Assembly (NCBI GenBank): GCA_022823665.1
Contig: JAJEHN010000009.1
Location: 1-64,000 of the forward strand
Direction: 5' to 3'
Length of the DNA: 64,000 bases
Source of the DNA: Thermoanaerobaculia bacterium
GTDB taxonomy: Bacteria; Acidobacteriota; Thermoanaerobaculia; Multivoradales; Multivoraceae
Shown piece by piece: positions 45,496-54,974 of this stretch (the first letter of the stretch is position 1; every line of letters begins with the position of its first letter). The translations under genes were made by a program, and so were the position numbers. The notes below the pieces were generated by a model. The model made no database searches, was not told the origin of the DNA, and saw nothing but the letters and a program-made list of their open reading frames with translations.

Positions 45496-47810
45496 GCCAT
45501 CCCCAGACGGCGCCGCACGGCCCACTCGCCGCCCAGCAGCGCGACCAGCACCAGGAACAGGATCGGCATGTCCCAGAGATCCCTGGCCTCGCGCACGAGA
45601 GTTCCCTCACTGCTCACCGAAAGGTCCTCGACCAGGCGGTCCGCCTGGTCGAGTCCGACCTGCCGGCCGCCCGTTTCGCTCGCGATCCGCTTGAGCACGG
45701 AATCCCGGCGGGCCGCGCCGAACAGCTCCTCGTTCAGTTCATCCACGGCAAAGCGGGAGGTCGCAACGCCGAGCAACTCGCCTTCCGACCGCGCGTCGAC
45801 CTCGACCCGGTAGAGGCCGGGCTCTCTTGCCGTGAAGGTGCCGACGAACTCGCCGTCACGTTCCACCGACCAGTCGAGCGGTACCTCGACCTCCTCCCCG
45901 GACGGCTGCTCGATCGCCGCCACGACCTGGGCCCGGTTCACTTCCTGGAACGCCTCGTCCCGCACCGTCGCGCGCAGCGTCACGGTGCTTCCCGGCTCGA
46001 AGCGGTCGCGGTCCGCCTCTATCTCGATCCGATCGGGCACGTAGGACACCAGCCAGCGCAGCATCTGCCGCCAGAGGCGCTCGTGAGTCTGGTCCTCGAG
46101 CGGGATGTCGGCGCTCATCTGCCAGTGCCAGGAGTCGTGAGGCGTGAACGCGATCGCCCGGCCACGGCCGATCCGGTGGTGTGCCAGGACGATCATCGGA
46201 TCCCTGACCATCGGACTCTCCGCCTGAAGCAGCGCCGTAGCGCCGGCCTTCAGTTCCGTCGCCCGCTGGTAGGCGGAGAGCGGCGGCAGCGTGGGCCAGA
46301 GCTCGTTCGCCTCCTCCCGGTCGTCGCGCAGGAGCGTCGCCGGGTGGCCCCGCCCCTGAGGCGTCAGATCGATCCGCAGGTCCGTCATCAGTTCCGGGCG
46401 ACCCTGGTCGGCCGGCCGGTCATGGAGCACGACCGGCGAGAGTTCGGCAAGCGGAGTGCCGGCAAAGCCTCCCTCGGAGAAGGCCCGCCGCCCGCCCAGG
46501 AGCAGCACGCCGCCGCCGCGCTGGCTGGCGAAGTCGACCAGCATCCGCATCTGGTCGTGAGTGAAGAAACTCGCCTCCATGCTGCCCAGGATGACGCCGC
46601 TGTACTCGAACAGTTCCTCGCGCCGGGTCGGAAACCCCTCGAAGCGACGCGTGTCCTCGTCGAAGTTCATGCCGTAGAACTTGTTGGCCGCCTGCCTCGT
46701 CATCGACACGACATGCAGGTTCTCGTCCTGGCTGACCGCCCGCCGCAGGAACTTCGACTCGTCGCGTGGCTCGCCCTCGAAGAAGAAGATCTTCTCCCGC
46801 CGCTTCAGCACTTCCACCAGGGCGGTCCGCTCGTTGTTCAGCAGCAGTTCCTCGTCCGGTTGGCCGGCAACCTGAAACCGGAACTCCCTGGCGCCCTCGT
46901 CGTTCGCCGCGAACATCACGCGGGCCGTGACGGCCGAGCCGCCACGTGGGAACGTCACCTGCTCCAGGTTGACGATCCGGCCGTCGTCCTCGACCTCCAG
47001 GTCCACGGTGCGGCCGCCGAACCCCGTCTGGGACAGTGTGACCTCGACCTCGACCGTTGAACCCTCGAGCACCCGCCTGGGGGCGACTACCCGGGAAACC
47101 TCGATGTCCTTGCGAAGCCGCGACCGGCCGACACCGACCGTGTACACGGGAGTGCCGGCGGCCTTCAGCGTGAGCAGGGCGTCACCGAGCTCGGCCGGCG
47201 CGGAGTCGGCGCCGTCCGAGAGCAGAACGAGGCCGGAGAGCGGCAATCCGGCCAGTTCGTCACTCGCGGCTACCAGCGCCTCGCCGATCCGGCTGTCGGC
47301 GCGTCCAAACCGGAGCTGTTCCGTGGACTCGATCCGCTCGGCGCCGCGCCCGAAGGCGAGAAGCCTTACCTGGAAGCGCTCGGCGAGGCGATCCAGCATC
47401 GAGCCGGACTCGCCGGACAGGGCCTCCAGCACGGCTCCCGCCCGCGTGCCGTCGGCGGCCGCCGCCTCGTCCGGCATGGCCATGCTGCGCGAATCGTCCA
47501 CCACGACTCCGACAAACGTCTCCTGCGGCACGACGGTCGACAGGACCAGGGCCGGTTGCAGCAGGCAGAAGACGAGGACTCCGATCGCCAGCGACCGGAA
47601 CACCGGAGGCAACCAGCGCAGGCGTTCGGCGCCGGCGGTGCGGTCGGCCGTACCGGCGCCCAGGCGGCGGTAAGAGAACGCGGCGAAGACGAGCAGAGCG
47701 CCGGCGAGGAGCGCCGCGACCTGCATCCAGCCCGGGCTGACGAAGGCGAACCGGCCCTCCTCGAACAGTGACGGCCGATACTTGAACAGGAACTCGAACA
47801 GGCCAACCAT
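45492..47810 (-). CDS. Membrane protein with VWA and GATase-like domains
   Basis: 772 residues. Two N-terminal helices (MQVAALLAGALLVFAAFSY and RSLAIGVLVFCLLQPALVL), then a VWA domain with metal motif VGVVVDDSRSMAM (about 96-230), beta-rich domains (about 235-330), a glutamine-amidotransferase-like segment (GVILGSMEASFFTHDQM, SQRGGGVLLLGG near 405-440), further beta domains and a C-terminal helix (PILFLVLVALLGGEWAV). It is a larger relative of the BatA-like protein at 36.7-38.8 kb. Its TGA is overlapped by the start of the caspase-like gene (GTGA); DUF4159 copy 2 lies 42 bp upstream. It probably forms the membrane part of the same MoxR-dependent complex. Confidence 0.75.
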   Translation of the reverse strand: MVGLFEFLFKYRPSLFEEGRFAFVSPGWMQVAALLAGALLVFAAFSYRRLGAGTADRTAGAERLRWLPPVFRSLAIGVLVFCLLQPALVLSTVVPQETFVGVVVDDSRSMAMPDEAAAADGTRAGAVLEALSGESGSMLDRLAERFQVRLLAFGRGAERIESTEQLRFGRADSRIGEALVAASDELAGLPLSGLVLLSDGADSAPAELGDALLTLKAAGTPVYTVGVGRSRLRKDIEVSRVVAPRRVLEGSTVEVEVTLSQTGFGGRTVDLEVEDDGRIVNLEQVTFPRGGSAVTARVMFAANDEGAREFRFQVAGQPDEELLLNNERTALVEVLKRREKIFFFEGEPRDESKFLRRAVSQDENLHVVSMTRQAANKFYGMNFDEDTRRFEGFPTRREELFEYSGVILGSMEASFFTHDQMRMLVDFASQRGGGVLLLGGRRAFSEGGFAGTPLAELSPVVLHDRPADQGRPELMTDLRIDLTPQGRGHPATLLRDDREEANELWPTLPPLSAYQRATELKAGATALLQAESPMVRDPMIVLAHHRIGRGRAIAFTPHDSWHWQMSADIPLEDQTHERLWRQMLRWLVSYVPDRIEIEADRDRFEPGSTVTLRATVRDEAFQEVNRAQVVAAIEQPSGEEVEVPLDWSVERDGEFVGTFTAREPGLYRVEVDARSEGELLGVATSRFAVDELNEELFGAARRDSVLKRIASETGGRQVGLDQADRLVEDLSVSSEGTLVREARDLWDMPILFLVLVALLGGEWAVRRRLGMA

Positions 47811-47852
47811 GGGAACGTCGGGAAGAAGAACGCCGAAGCCGGGAGACGTCGC

Positions 47853-48737
47853 TCAGTGCGACATCGCGTACACGACGAAGTTGACCCCCATCTGGTACGC
47901 GTAGTGGGAGAACCGCACCGGATACCACTCGTCTTCCGCCCATTCCCAGGCGTCGCCGAGGTCCGTGTTCCAGTTGATCACGACCATCAGGCGGCCGTCC
48001 TCGTCGAAGATGCCGCGAACGTGAGGGGTGAAGCCGTCCTGCTCCCAGGTCGGGCCCCCGTACCTGCCCTGACCCACGTTGGGCACCTGAATGATCTCCT
48101 CCACGTCGTAGAAGCAGTGGAAGATCGGGTGATCCAGAGGAATCTCGACGATCGGGTACTCCGGCAGCAGCAGGGACAGCTCCCGCTCCAGGTTCGCCCA
48201 CTCCCAGGAGCCCCAGAAATCGTCGATGACCCAGAAGCCGCCGGCCAGCAGGTAGCGCCGCAGCGCCTCGCGCTCCGGCGGACTGAGGGCCATGTAACCG
48301 ACCTCCACCGAGTACAGGAAGGGGAAACGGAAGAGTTCGGGATCCGTCGCCGGCAAGGCGTGGTCGTAGTCGTAGGCGTCCAACTGGTCGAGCAGCCGCT
48401 TCAGCCCGACCATGAACTGGCGATCGGCCTTCGGATAGTCGATCGACCAGCTCCCCGCGAACCCCCTGTACATGTGCCCGCTGTAGGCCAGCCGGGTGAA
48501 GTAGAACTCGCGAAGCACCTCGTCCGGGTGAACGGGTCTGTACAGATACCTCTCGAAGGTCCGCATCGCCTGAGGCGGCAACGGTCCGCGATGGCGGCCG
48601 CGAAAGGCCCGGCGCTCGTCGGAGGCGCCGACCTGGGGTGTCGCCGCCGGCGCCGCGCCCCGGGCCACCAGGGCCGCCGCTCCACCCGCGAGAAGGGCGG
48701 CAACCAGGACCACGAGGGCTGTTCGCCGGCTCGGCAC
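47853..48737 (-). CDS. Secreted DUF4159 protein, copy 2
   Basis: 294 residues, signal or anchor VPSRRTALVVLVAALLAGGAAALVA at the N-terminus in two overlapping parts (starting PSRRTALVVLVAALLAGG). Hallmarks match copy 1: FYFTRLAYSGHM, LRRYLLAGGFWVIDDFWGSW, DHPIFHCFYD, MVVINWNTDLGDAWEWAED and the identical-type ending MGVNFVVYAMSH. The GTG at 48737 is chosen because a TACGAT box ends 6 nt before it; an in-frame GTG at 48755 would add six residues. This promoter would start the transcription unit that runs through to the DUF4175-like gene. No catalytic residues are known for the family. Confidence 0.8.
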   Translation of the reverse strand: MPSRRTALVVLVAALLAGGAAALVARGAAPAATPQVGASDERRAFRGRHRGPLPPQAMRTFERYLYRPVHPDEVLREFYFTRLAYSGHMYRGFAGSWSIDYPKADRQFMVGLKRLLDQLDAYDYDHALPATDPELFRFPFLYSVEVGYMALSPPEREALRRYLLAGGFWVIDDFWGSWEWANLERELSLLLPEYPIVEIPLDHPIFHCFYDVEEIIQVPNVGQGRYGGPTWEQDGFTPHVRGIFDEDGRLMVVINWNTDLGDAWEWAEDEWYPVRFSHYAYQMGVNFVVYAMSH

Positions 48738-48743
48738 GACGGG

Positions 48744-48749
48744 ATCGTA
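48744..48749 (-). promoter_or_regulatory. -10-like box (TACGAT) ahead of DUF4159 copy 2
   Basis: TACGAT on the minus strand ends 6 nt before the GTG at 48737. It could be the start of the VWA-caspase-like-MoxR transcription unit; the gap to the upstream gene is 86 bp. Confidence 0.4.
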
Positions 48750-48823
48750 CCGCACTGAACGGCCGGACGGTCGGCCAGCCGGAGTCCCTGCGGGGCGCCC
48801 GATCCGCCAGCGATCCTGCCCAA

Positions 48824-49528
48824 TCAGCGGTCGTGCGATTCCCAGACCTCGGGCAGCACTTCGACACCGGTCAGGGACTCGACCAGGGTGAAGATGAGGT
48901 CGTCCTCGTCCGCCCCGAGCTGCGCCGCGAGGTTCCGCATCACGCCGTCGATCGAAGAGACGAAAGAGCTGAACCGGAACTTCCACTGCCCGTTCTCGTT
49001 CACGAAGCGGTACTCGAGGTCATCCATCCCGCCGGCGAGGGAGGGGTCCTCGAGCGAGGCCCGGGTTCGCGCCGCGGCCACAGCCTCGTTTCCCTCGACC
49101 CGGCCATTTCCCTCGATACGGATGGTGCCGATCGCGAGCTGCTCGATCGCCGCGGAGTTGATCCAGCCCAGATCCATCGCCCGCACGATCACGTCCGCAA
49201 GTTCCATCGCCGCCAGTTCGTCGCTGGCGAACTGATGACGGAAGGCGACGACCAGGAAACGGTCGACGAACGTGCGCCGGCGGACTTCCTGCTCGCTTCC
49301 CTCGAGCACCAGCCGCTTGAGCTGCCGGTAGTACTCCCCAGTCTCCCGATCGACCAGGGAGGCCGCCAACTCGCCGTCGCCGGCCATCAACGCCTGCCGA
49401 TACGCCTCGAAGGTCGCGCGGACAGCCGCCTCCGCCTCGTCCGTGCCGGCGGGTGTCTGCGCAGCAGCCGGCAGGCACAGCAACGCCGGCAACACGGCCC
49501 GGGCAAGGCGCGGGCCGGCGAGCGTCAC
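48824..49528 (-). CDS. Secreted protein of unknown function, NTF2-like pattern possible
   Basis: 234 residues, no firm family. An N-terminal signal peptide (LARAVLPALLCLPAAAQ) is followed by a helix-strand pattern that begins EAAVRATFEAYRQALMAGDGELAASLVD, reminiscent of NTF2/SnoaL-like cone folds, and ends with DDLEYRFVNENGQWKFRFSS, the paired strands typical of that fold; this is a weak, pattern-only guess. The start is GTG at 49528, overlapping the isochorismatase-family gene stop as GTGA. It lies 86 bp upstream of DUF4159 copy 2 and may be part of the same envelope locus. Confidence 0.65.
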   Translation of the reverse strand: MTLAGPRLARAVLPALLCLPAAAQTPAGTDEAEAAVRATFEAYRQALMAGDGELAASLVDRETGEYYRQLKRLVLEGSEQEVRRRTFVDRFLVVAFRHQFASDELAAMELADVIVRAMDLGWINSAAIEQLAIGTIRIEGNGRVEGNEAVAAARTRASLEDPSLAGGMDDLEYRFVNENGQWKFRFSSFVSSIDGVMRNLAAQLGADEDDLIFTLVESLTGVEVLPEVWESHDR

Positions 49529-50166
49529 GCGATCTGTCCCTCTCTCAGGAGCCGGTTCACGCCCTTGAACTGCGGGTGGTTCTTGTCTCTGGCGAGCTCG
49601 AAGGCGACGGACTCGTGGTTCGTGATCTGGGCGCCCGCGTTGCCCATCCGCTCGAGCGCGTGGCGGCGGTACTCCTCGCCGCGCGAGCTGACGCAGTCCC
49701 AGCAGACGTGGACGTCGGTCCCGCGCGCCATCAGATCGAGCACGGTCTGCACGACGCAGATGTGCGCCTCGATCCCCGCCACGACGACCTGGCGATCGGT
49801 CGCCGGCAGTCCCGGCCTGGCGGCATCCAGGGCCTCTTCGAACGCCGGCACGCCGCAGCAGCCGAAGGAGTCCTTCTCCACCCGCCACGTGCGGCCGCCG
49901 TCCGGATCCGTCTCCAGAATCGCCGCCTCCACCTCTTCGCGGGTCGACCCCAGCCCCTGCGGATACTGCTCGGTGACGATCACCGGCAGGTCGAACAGCT
50001 GCGCCAGGCGCAGCAGCCTCGCGGTGCCGTCGAGCAGCATCCGGGACCTGTCCATCAGGTCCACCAGCCGGCCCTGGAGGTCGATGACCAGAAGGATGGC
50101 CCGCTCCCGGTCGAGCGTCGCAAGGCCGGAGGCGGGGTTGACGACGGAAGAAGCGGCTGCGGTCAT
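49525..50166 (-). CDS. Isochorismatase-family cysteine hydrolase
   Basis: 213 residues. The isochorismatase-like catalytic triad is intact: D29 in LLVIDLQGRLVDLM, K98 in WRVEKDSFGCCG and C137 in VVAGIEAHICVVQTVLDL, with the usual cis-peptide region before the Cys. Family members are nicotinamidases, isochorismatases or carbamoyl hydrolases; IEAHICVxQT and KDSFGCC fit the YcaC-like or bacterial 'hydrolase' subgroup with unknown substrates. The ATG at 50166 gives the conserved N-terminus. Soluble, cytoplasmic. Its stop overlaps the start of the next gene (GTGA), while 77 bp separate it from the TPR lipoprotein gene upstream. Confidence 0.9.
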   Translation of the reverse strand: MTAAASSVVNPASGLATLDRERAILLVIDLQGRLVDLMDRSRMLLDGTARLLRLAQLFDLPVIVTEQYPQGLGSTREEVEAAILETDPDGGRTWRVEKDSFGCCGVPAFEEALDAARPGLPATDRQVVVAGIEAHICVVQTVLDLMARGTDVHVCWDCVSSRGEEYRRHALERMGNAGAQITNHESVAFELARDKNHPQFKGVNRLLREGQIA

Positions 50167-50243
50167 GAGGTGCTCCGGATGGTCGATTCGTGGCGGCCTT
50201 GCCCCGATCGGCACGGCGGGTTCGACGTTGCCGATCGACGACG

Positions 50244-51578
50244 TTACTGAATCAGATGCAGCGTCCGGCGCAGTGCTTCGACCGCCTCCGGCCCCGAGAT
50301 CGCCCGTTCCGGACGGCACTCTGCCGGTTCCGAGATGAGCCGGCAGCGCAGGGCAGCCTCACACACCGCGTCCGCGTCGTCCGCGGGCGGCCCGCCCGCC
50401 TCGCCGACGCAGGCCGCACCGCCGCCCACCCGGCCCGGCATCCGGAGCAGCGTGGCCAGTGCCGGACCGCGACGCATGTAGTTGTTCGGCCCGAAGCGGC
50501 GCACCGCCGCGTCCGCCGGCTCCATCAGTCCCAGGTTGAGGAGCCGCGCGATCTCGCGCCGATGGGGATGCTCCAGGATGTCGCTGACGATCACCGTGCT
50601 GCCGGCCGGCCCGGTTCGGATGCCGGGCACGAGCCAGGCCGTGAGCGCCGCGAAGTCGCCGCGCAGGAGGCTCGAGGCCTCGAAGAGCGCCCGCACGCTC
50701 TCCGGCAGCAGCCTGGTTCGCCAGGTGAAGCGAGCCGCGGCAAGACCCGCCGCGATCTCGCTGTTGCCGGGATGCCGTTCGGCAAGCTCTTCGTACAGCT
50801 CGAGTCCCCGGCGGGCGTCGCCCGCCTCGAGTTCCAGCGCCGCCTGGCGATGGCGAACTTCCAGGGAGGCGTTGCCGGCCGCAACGAGTTCGCGCGTCGC
50901 CGCCAGTTCGGCCCCGGTGTCCCCACGCGCAAACGCCAGGCGCCGGCCCAGGTCGAGGGCAGCCGGGTCGCCCGGCGCCCAGACGCGCAGGGTCTCGAGC
51001 GCGGTCCCGGCGTCCGCAAGTCCGCCGCCGTCGATGGCCGCGGCGATCCGGTCGCTCAGCTCCGCAATGGCCTCGTCCTCGAGCGCCGCGGTGCGCTCCG
51101 CCGCGACCTCGTCGAGGGCCGCGATGCCCCGGTAGGCCCGGTAGGCGGCGACCGCGTCACCGGTCCGTTCCGCGGCCCGCGCATAGACGAGCTGACCTGC
51201 CGTGTAATCGGGACGAGCCGCGAGCGGCGCCGCCAGGAGGTCGACCGCCAGCGCGTTCTCACCGGCCGCCAAACGGGTCTGGGCCAGCAAGACGGAGGCC
51301 GGAAGCAGCGTCGGGTCGATGCCGAGCAGCGTCTCCGCGCTGGTACGGGCGACCTCGACCTCGCCGCGCCTCAGCGCCGCCGACGCCCCGGCCAGCTCGT
51401 AGCGGCTCTGCTCCGGGATGTTGCCCTCGTAGCCGAGAAGCGGTTCACGGAGGAAGGACCGAATGCCGGTGTCGAGCCCGGTGACCTCGGGCGGCGCTTC
51501 GACAATGACGGTCGTCACGCAGGCAACGCCCCACAGGCAGGCAACGAGCATCGCAGCCATGCGGCGGGTGACGCTCAC
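50244..51578 (-). CDS. TPR-type putative lipoprotein of unknown function
   Basis: 444 residues. The short N-terminal hydrophobic stretch RRMAAMLVACLWGVACVTT offers two lipobox-like Cys (LVAC at 11-14 and GVAC at 17-20), so it is probably a lipoprotein. The remainder is alanine-rich helical repeats of TPR type (about 60-320: ALRRGEVEVARTSAETLLG, LAAGENALAVDLLAAPLAAR, LELEAGDARRGLELYEELAE), followed by a conserved-looking C-terminal segment with IVSDILEHPHRREIARLLNLGLM and four Cys (CVGEAG..CEAALRCRLI..CRPER). The GTG start overlaps the miaA stop (GTGA). The C-terminal part is not recognised; a helper or assembly role is inferred only from the TPRs. Confidence 0.7.
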   Translation of the reverse strand: MSVTRRMAAMLVACLWGVACVTTVIVEAPPEVTGLDTGIRSFLREPLLGYEGNIPEQSRYELAGASAALRRGEVEVARTSAETLLGIDPTLLPASVLLAQTRLAAGENALAVDLLAAPLAARPDYTAGQLVYARAAERTGDAVAAYRAYRGIAALDEVAAERTAALEDEAIAELSDRIAAAIDGGGLADAGTALETLRVWAPGDPAALDLGRRLAFARGDTGAELAATRELVAAGNASLEVRHRQAALELEAGDARRGLELYEELAERHPGNSEIAAGLAAARFTWRTRLLPESVRALFEASSLLRGDFAALTAWLVPGIRTGPAGSTVIVSDILEHPHRREIARLLNLGLMEPADAAVRRFGPNNYMRRGPALATLLRMPGRVGGGAACVGEAGGPPADDADAVCEAALRCRLISEPAECRPERAISGPEAVEALRRTLHLIQ

Positions 51579-52567
51579 GATGCCGCCTCGAACGGCCGGC
51601 CGTCGATCAACGCTTCGACGATTCGCCTCCGCGCCCGCTCCGTTTCGCCGGCTGCCACCGCGTCGACCCAGCAGACCTGCGACTCCTTCCGGAACCACGT
51701 CTCCTGCCGCTTGGCGTAGCGGCGCGTCGCCCGGACCGTTTCCTCCAAGGCCTGCTCCAGCGTCAAGTTCCCATCCAGGTGATCGGCGAGCTGCCGGTAG
51801 CCGATGGCCTGGAACGCCGGCAACTCCCCGAGGGAGCAACCGCCGCGCCCGCGCGCGTGTTCCCGCAGGCGCTCGACCTCGGCCAGCCAGCCGCGCTCCA
51901 GCATGCGTCCGGCCCGCTCCTCCACGGCATCGTACAGAACGGTTCTCGGCAGGGTCAATCCGACCTTCAGCAGCCTTCGCTCGAGCCGGCCCTCCGTGCC
52001 CCGGCGCCGCCACTCGGACAGCGGCCGGCCGGTTGCCCGCACCACCTCGAGCGCGCGCAGGACGCGCTGGGTATCGCCCGGGTCAAGCGCCTCAGCGCTC
52101 TCCGGATCCACCCGCCGAAGCTCCCGGAAGAGCGTGCAGAGGCCGCGGGAACGAAGGTCGGCGCGCAAGGCCTCGCGCACATCGGCGCCGACCGGCGGCA
52201 CCGGCGCCAGCCCTTCGAACAGGGCGCGCAGGTAGAACCCGCTGCCGCCCACCAGGATCGGCAGCGCGCCGCGCGCTTCGATCTCTTCCACCGCCAGCGC
52301 CGCGCGTCGCGCGAACTCCCCGGCCGAGAACGCCCGGTGCGGCTCGATGACGTCGATCAGGTGATGGCGAACCCGGGTCCGCTCTCTCGGTCCGGGCTTC
52401 GCCGTGCCGATGCTGAGCCCCCGATAGGCCTGCAGGGCGTCGGCGCTGATCAACTCGACGGTGAGCCCCCGTTCGGCAAGGTCGGCGGCCAACGCCATCG
52501 CGAACGCGCTCTTGCCGGTGGCGGTCGGACCGAGGACGGCGATCACCTGCCAGGGAGGCGAGGACAT
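51575..52567 (-). CDS. miaA: tRNA dimethylallyltransferase
   Basis: 330 residues, adds the dimethylallyl group to A37 of tRNAs reading UNN codons. P-loop GPTATGKSAFAMALA at 13-27, substrate block ISADALQAYRGLSIGTAKP (D and Q of the usual SADSxQVY motif, here SADALQAY), HHLIDVIEPHRAFSAGEF, GGSGFYLRALFEG, and the C-terminal AIGYRQLADHLDGNL with TRRYAKRQETWFRKE. All key regions are present. It lies 9 bp after comEC and its stop overlaps the next gene (GTGA), the only clear housekeeping gene inside this leftward gene string. Confidence 0.95.
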   Translation of the reverse strand: MSSPPWQVIAVLGPTATGKSAFAMALAADLAERGLTVELISADALQAYRGLSIGTAKPGPRERTRVRHHLIDVIEPHRAFSAGEFARRAALAVEEIEARGALPILVGGSGFYLRALFEGLAPVPPVGADVREALRADLRSRGLCTLFRELRRVDPESAEALDPGDTQRVLRALEVVRATGRPLSEWRRRGTEGRLERRLLKVGLTLPRTVLYDAVEERAGRMLERGWLAEVERLREHARGRGGCSLGELPAFQAIGYRQLADHLDGNLTLEQALEETVRATRRYAKRQETWFRKESQVCWVDAVAAGETERARRRIVEALIDGRPFEAAS

Positions 52568-52576
52568 GGGTGCAGG

Positions 52577-54817
52577 CTAGCGGCGGCGGGGCCAGGCCGC
52601 CACCCGGAGGACCGGGCGCCGGCCGCCGGAACCGTCGCGGCGGAAACGAACCTCGATCCGGCCGTGGAGGTCCGTGCGAAGAACCCGGACTCCCCAATCC
52701 TCCATCCGTGACACGACCTCCGGCGAGGGATGGCCGTACGGGTTGCGTCGGCCGGCCGACACGATCCCCAGACGCGGCTTTACCGACGCCAGCAGCCCGG
52801 GACCGGTCGAGGTTCGGCTGCCGTGATGCGCCACCTTCAGCACGTCGCTGCGGAGCGGAGTACCGTGGCGCCGTGCCCGCGCGACGAGTTCCCGCTCGCC
52901 CGCCAGATCGACATCCCCGGTGAGCAACGCGCAGGACCGGTCGACGCACGCCCGTACGACCATCGACGCGGAGTTGCCGCCGTCCGCGCGGTCCGGCGGA
53001 GGATGGAGGACCTCCAGGCTCCAGGCCCCGAACTGGCCGCCTTCACCCTGCACCACTCCACGCACCCGCCGGCCCAGGCGGTCGGCCAGGGCTCGCCCGC
53101 ATCCGTCGCGAAGTTCCACCGGCACCGCCCACAGCCGCTCGATCCTCAGGTAGTACGTCAACTCGAGCAGTCCACGGCAGTGGTCCGAATCGCCGTGCGA
53201 GAGGATCGCCAGGTCGATCCGTCGAACCCCTTCCGCCGCGAGAGCCTGAAGCAGCGCCGCCTCCGCGAAGTTGCCCCGCCGGTAGCCCCCGCCGTCCACC
53301 AGGATCACCGGACCTCGCTCGCCGCTCCGCAGCAGAATGGCCTCCCCCTGTCCGACGTCGAGCATCGCCAGGCTCGGTTCGTCTTCCGGCAGCGCCGGAG
53401 TGCAAACCAGAACCAGCGCCATTCCCCAGAAGGCGCGCCGGAACCCTGACACCAGGACGCCGAGCCAGATCGCCAGCACCAGCGCGGCGACGGGGTCGAT
53501 GCTCAACGGCAAGGCCAGCCAGGAGCCCGCCGGCAGGTGTGCGAGCGACGCGAACGGCAGGGTGAGCAGGTCGAGAAGCGCCTGGAGCAAGCGAGCACCG
53601 GGTCCCAGGATCTCCCCCAGCACGGGAACCGAGGCCGTGAACGCCAGAGCGACCCAGGCCAGCGAGACGCCGAGCGTGACGGCGGTGAGCGGCACAAAGG
53701 CGAGGTTGAGCAACGGCGAGAACGGCGTCAGCAGGCCGATCTCGAAGGCGGTGACGGGCAGGGTGGCGAGTTGCGCGGCGATCGTCGCCGCCAGGCCGAC
53801 CAACAGGGCCTCCTGGCCGACCATCGTCGGCCGCACCTTTCCGGCAAAGGCAGGGCGCCGCCACCACCTCAGCAGCCGGGGCGCCAGCACCAGGATGCCG
53901 GCGGTAGCCAGGAAGCTGAGCTGGAAGCCCAGGTCGAACGCGGCAGGCGGATCGAAAGCCAGGATGACGAGGAGCGCGGCGGAGAGAGAGTTGAGCGCCT
54001 GAGGCGGACGCTCGACGGACAGCGACAGGATGACGAGCATCGCCATCACCGACGCGCGGAGCAGCGATGGCCGTGGACCGACGAGGCAGCCATAGAAGAG
54101 CAGCACCGCAACCGCGCCGACCGCGGCGACCCGGCCCGGGAGCGCACCGGAGAGCCACCAGAAGCCGCCCAGGAGCAGTCCGACGTGAAGACCCGAGACG
54201 GCGAGCAGGTGAGACAGGCCGGCTCGACGGAGCCCCGTGCGCCACTCGGGCGGCACCCGCCGCGCGTCGCCGAACACGAGCGCCCGGGCCAGCAGGGCGC
54301 CAGGCCCCGACGCCTCGTCGAGCGGGCGCAGGAGGCGCTGCCGCAGATTGGCGGCTACCCGAAGGCCCCACGCCGGCGCTCCTCCCATGGGCTCGATCAG
54401 CCCCAGGCTCTTCACGTTGAGCCCCCAGTCGCCCGGCCGCGACCGGTTCAGGTTGCGATACGCCGGCCTCCGGCTGAAATGCCCGCGCACGCGAAGCCGT
54501 CGCTCGGGCGGCGGCGATCCCTCGCCGCGCAACCGGAGCCACGCGCGCTCCGGTCCGGCAACCAGCCGCCTCCCCTGTTCCACCGCGCGGACGTCCACCC
54601 GTGCCGTCCACCCTTCGTCGGTACGCTGCCAGGCCGCGGCGCCAAGAGCGGGCACGGCCACGTCCACCGCGACCGGGCGTTCCGGATCGAGTCCGGGAAG
54701 GTCTGAGCGCTCCCTGCCGCCGGCGAGAATCGCCACCGCCAGCAGCGCGGCCAGGGGCAGAAGCGGCGCCCGGGCCAGCGCCGTACTCCAGTCGACAGAG
54801 GTCGAGGCCGCGGCCAC
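52577..54817 (-). CDS. comEC: ComEC/Rec2-family DNA-uptake channel
   Basis: 746 residues. Layout is the standard three-domain ComEC: N-terminal helices and a DUF4131-like beta domain (about 1-170), the polytopic Competence domain (about 180-490) with LARALVFGDARRVPPEWRTGLRRAGLSHLLAVSGLHVGLL-type start (SGLHVGL is the signature) and about ten helices, and a C-terminal metallo-beta-lactamase-like domain (from PSLAMLDVGQGEAILLRSG) with LSHGDSDHCRGL and KVAHHGSRTS. ComEC moves single-stranded DNA across the inner membrane during transformation; whether this organism is competent is not shown. Start is GTG at 54817; upstream residues are also open and hydrophobic, so a slightly longer protein is possible. 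Confidence 0.9.
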   Translation of the reverse strand: MAAASTSVDWSTALARAPLLPLAALLAVAILAGGRERSDLPGLDPERPVAVDVAVPALGAAAWQRTDEGWTARVDVRAVEQGRRLVAGPERAWLRLRGEGSPPPERRLRVRGHFSRRPAYRNLNRSRPGDWGLNVKSLGLIEPMGGAPAWGLRVAANLRQRLLRPLDEASGPGALLARALVFGDARRVPPEWRTGLRRAGLSHLLAVSGLHVGLLLGGFWWLSGALPGRVAAVGAVAVLLFYGCLVGPRPSLLRASVMAMLVILSLSVERPPQALNSLSAALLVILAFDPPAAFDLGFQLSFLATAGILVLAPRLLRWWRRPAFAGKVRPTMVGQEALLVGLAATIAAQLATLPVTAFEIGLLTPFSPLLNLAFVPLTAVTLGVSLAWVALAFTASVPVLGEILGPGARLLQALLDLLTLPFASLAHLPAGSWLALPLSIDPVAALVLAIWLGVLVSGFRRAFWGMALVLVCTPALPEDEPSLAMLDVGQGEAILLRSGERGPVILVDGGGYRRGNFAEAALLQALAAEGVRRIDLAILSHGDSDHCRGLLELTYYLRIERLWAVPVELRDGCGRALADRLGRRVRGVVQGEGGQFGAWSLEVLHPPPDRADGGNSASMVVRACVDRSCALLTGDVDLAGERELVARARRHGTPLRSDVLKVAHHGSRTSTGPGLLASVKPRLGIVSAGRRNPYGHPSPEVVSRMEDWGVRVLRTDLHGRIEVRFRRDGSGGRRPVLRVAAWPRRR

Positions 54818-54974
54818 ACTGACTAGGACGCAAGCGAACGCCGCGAAGCCGCCTGGCGCCCAGTTCCACAGCCGCTTGCGCCGGCCTGCCGCCGGTGAGA
54901 TGCTAGGCGCCGTCGACGCCCGGCGCGAACCGGTTCGAGGTTCCGAGCGCGGCGTGGGCTCTCAACATCCGAGC

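Noticed and set aside
54237..54974. An in-frame upstream extension of dnaE
   Set aside because: The added residues are Ser/Arg/Pro-rich and overlap comEC in antisense; the conserved PHP start is at 54975.
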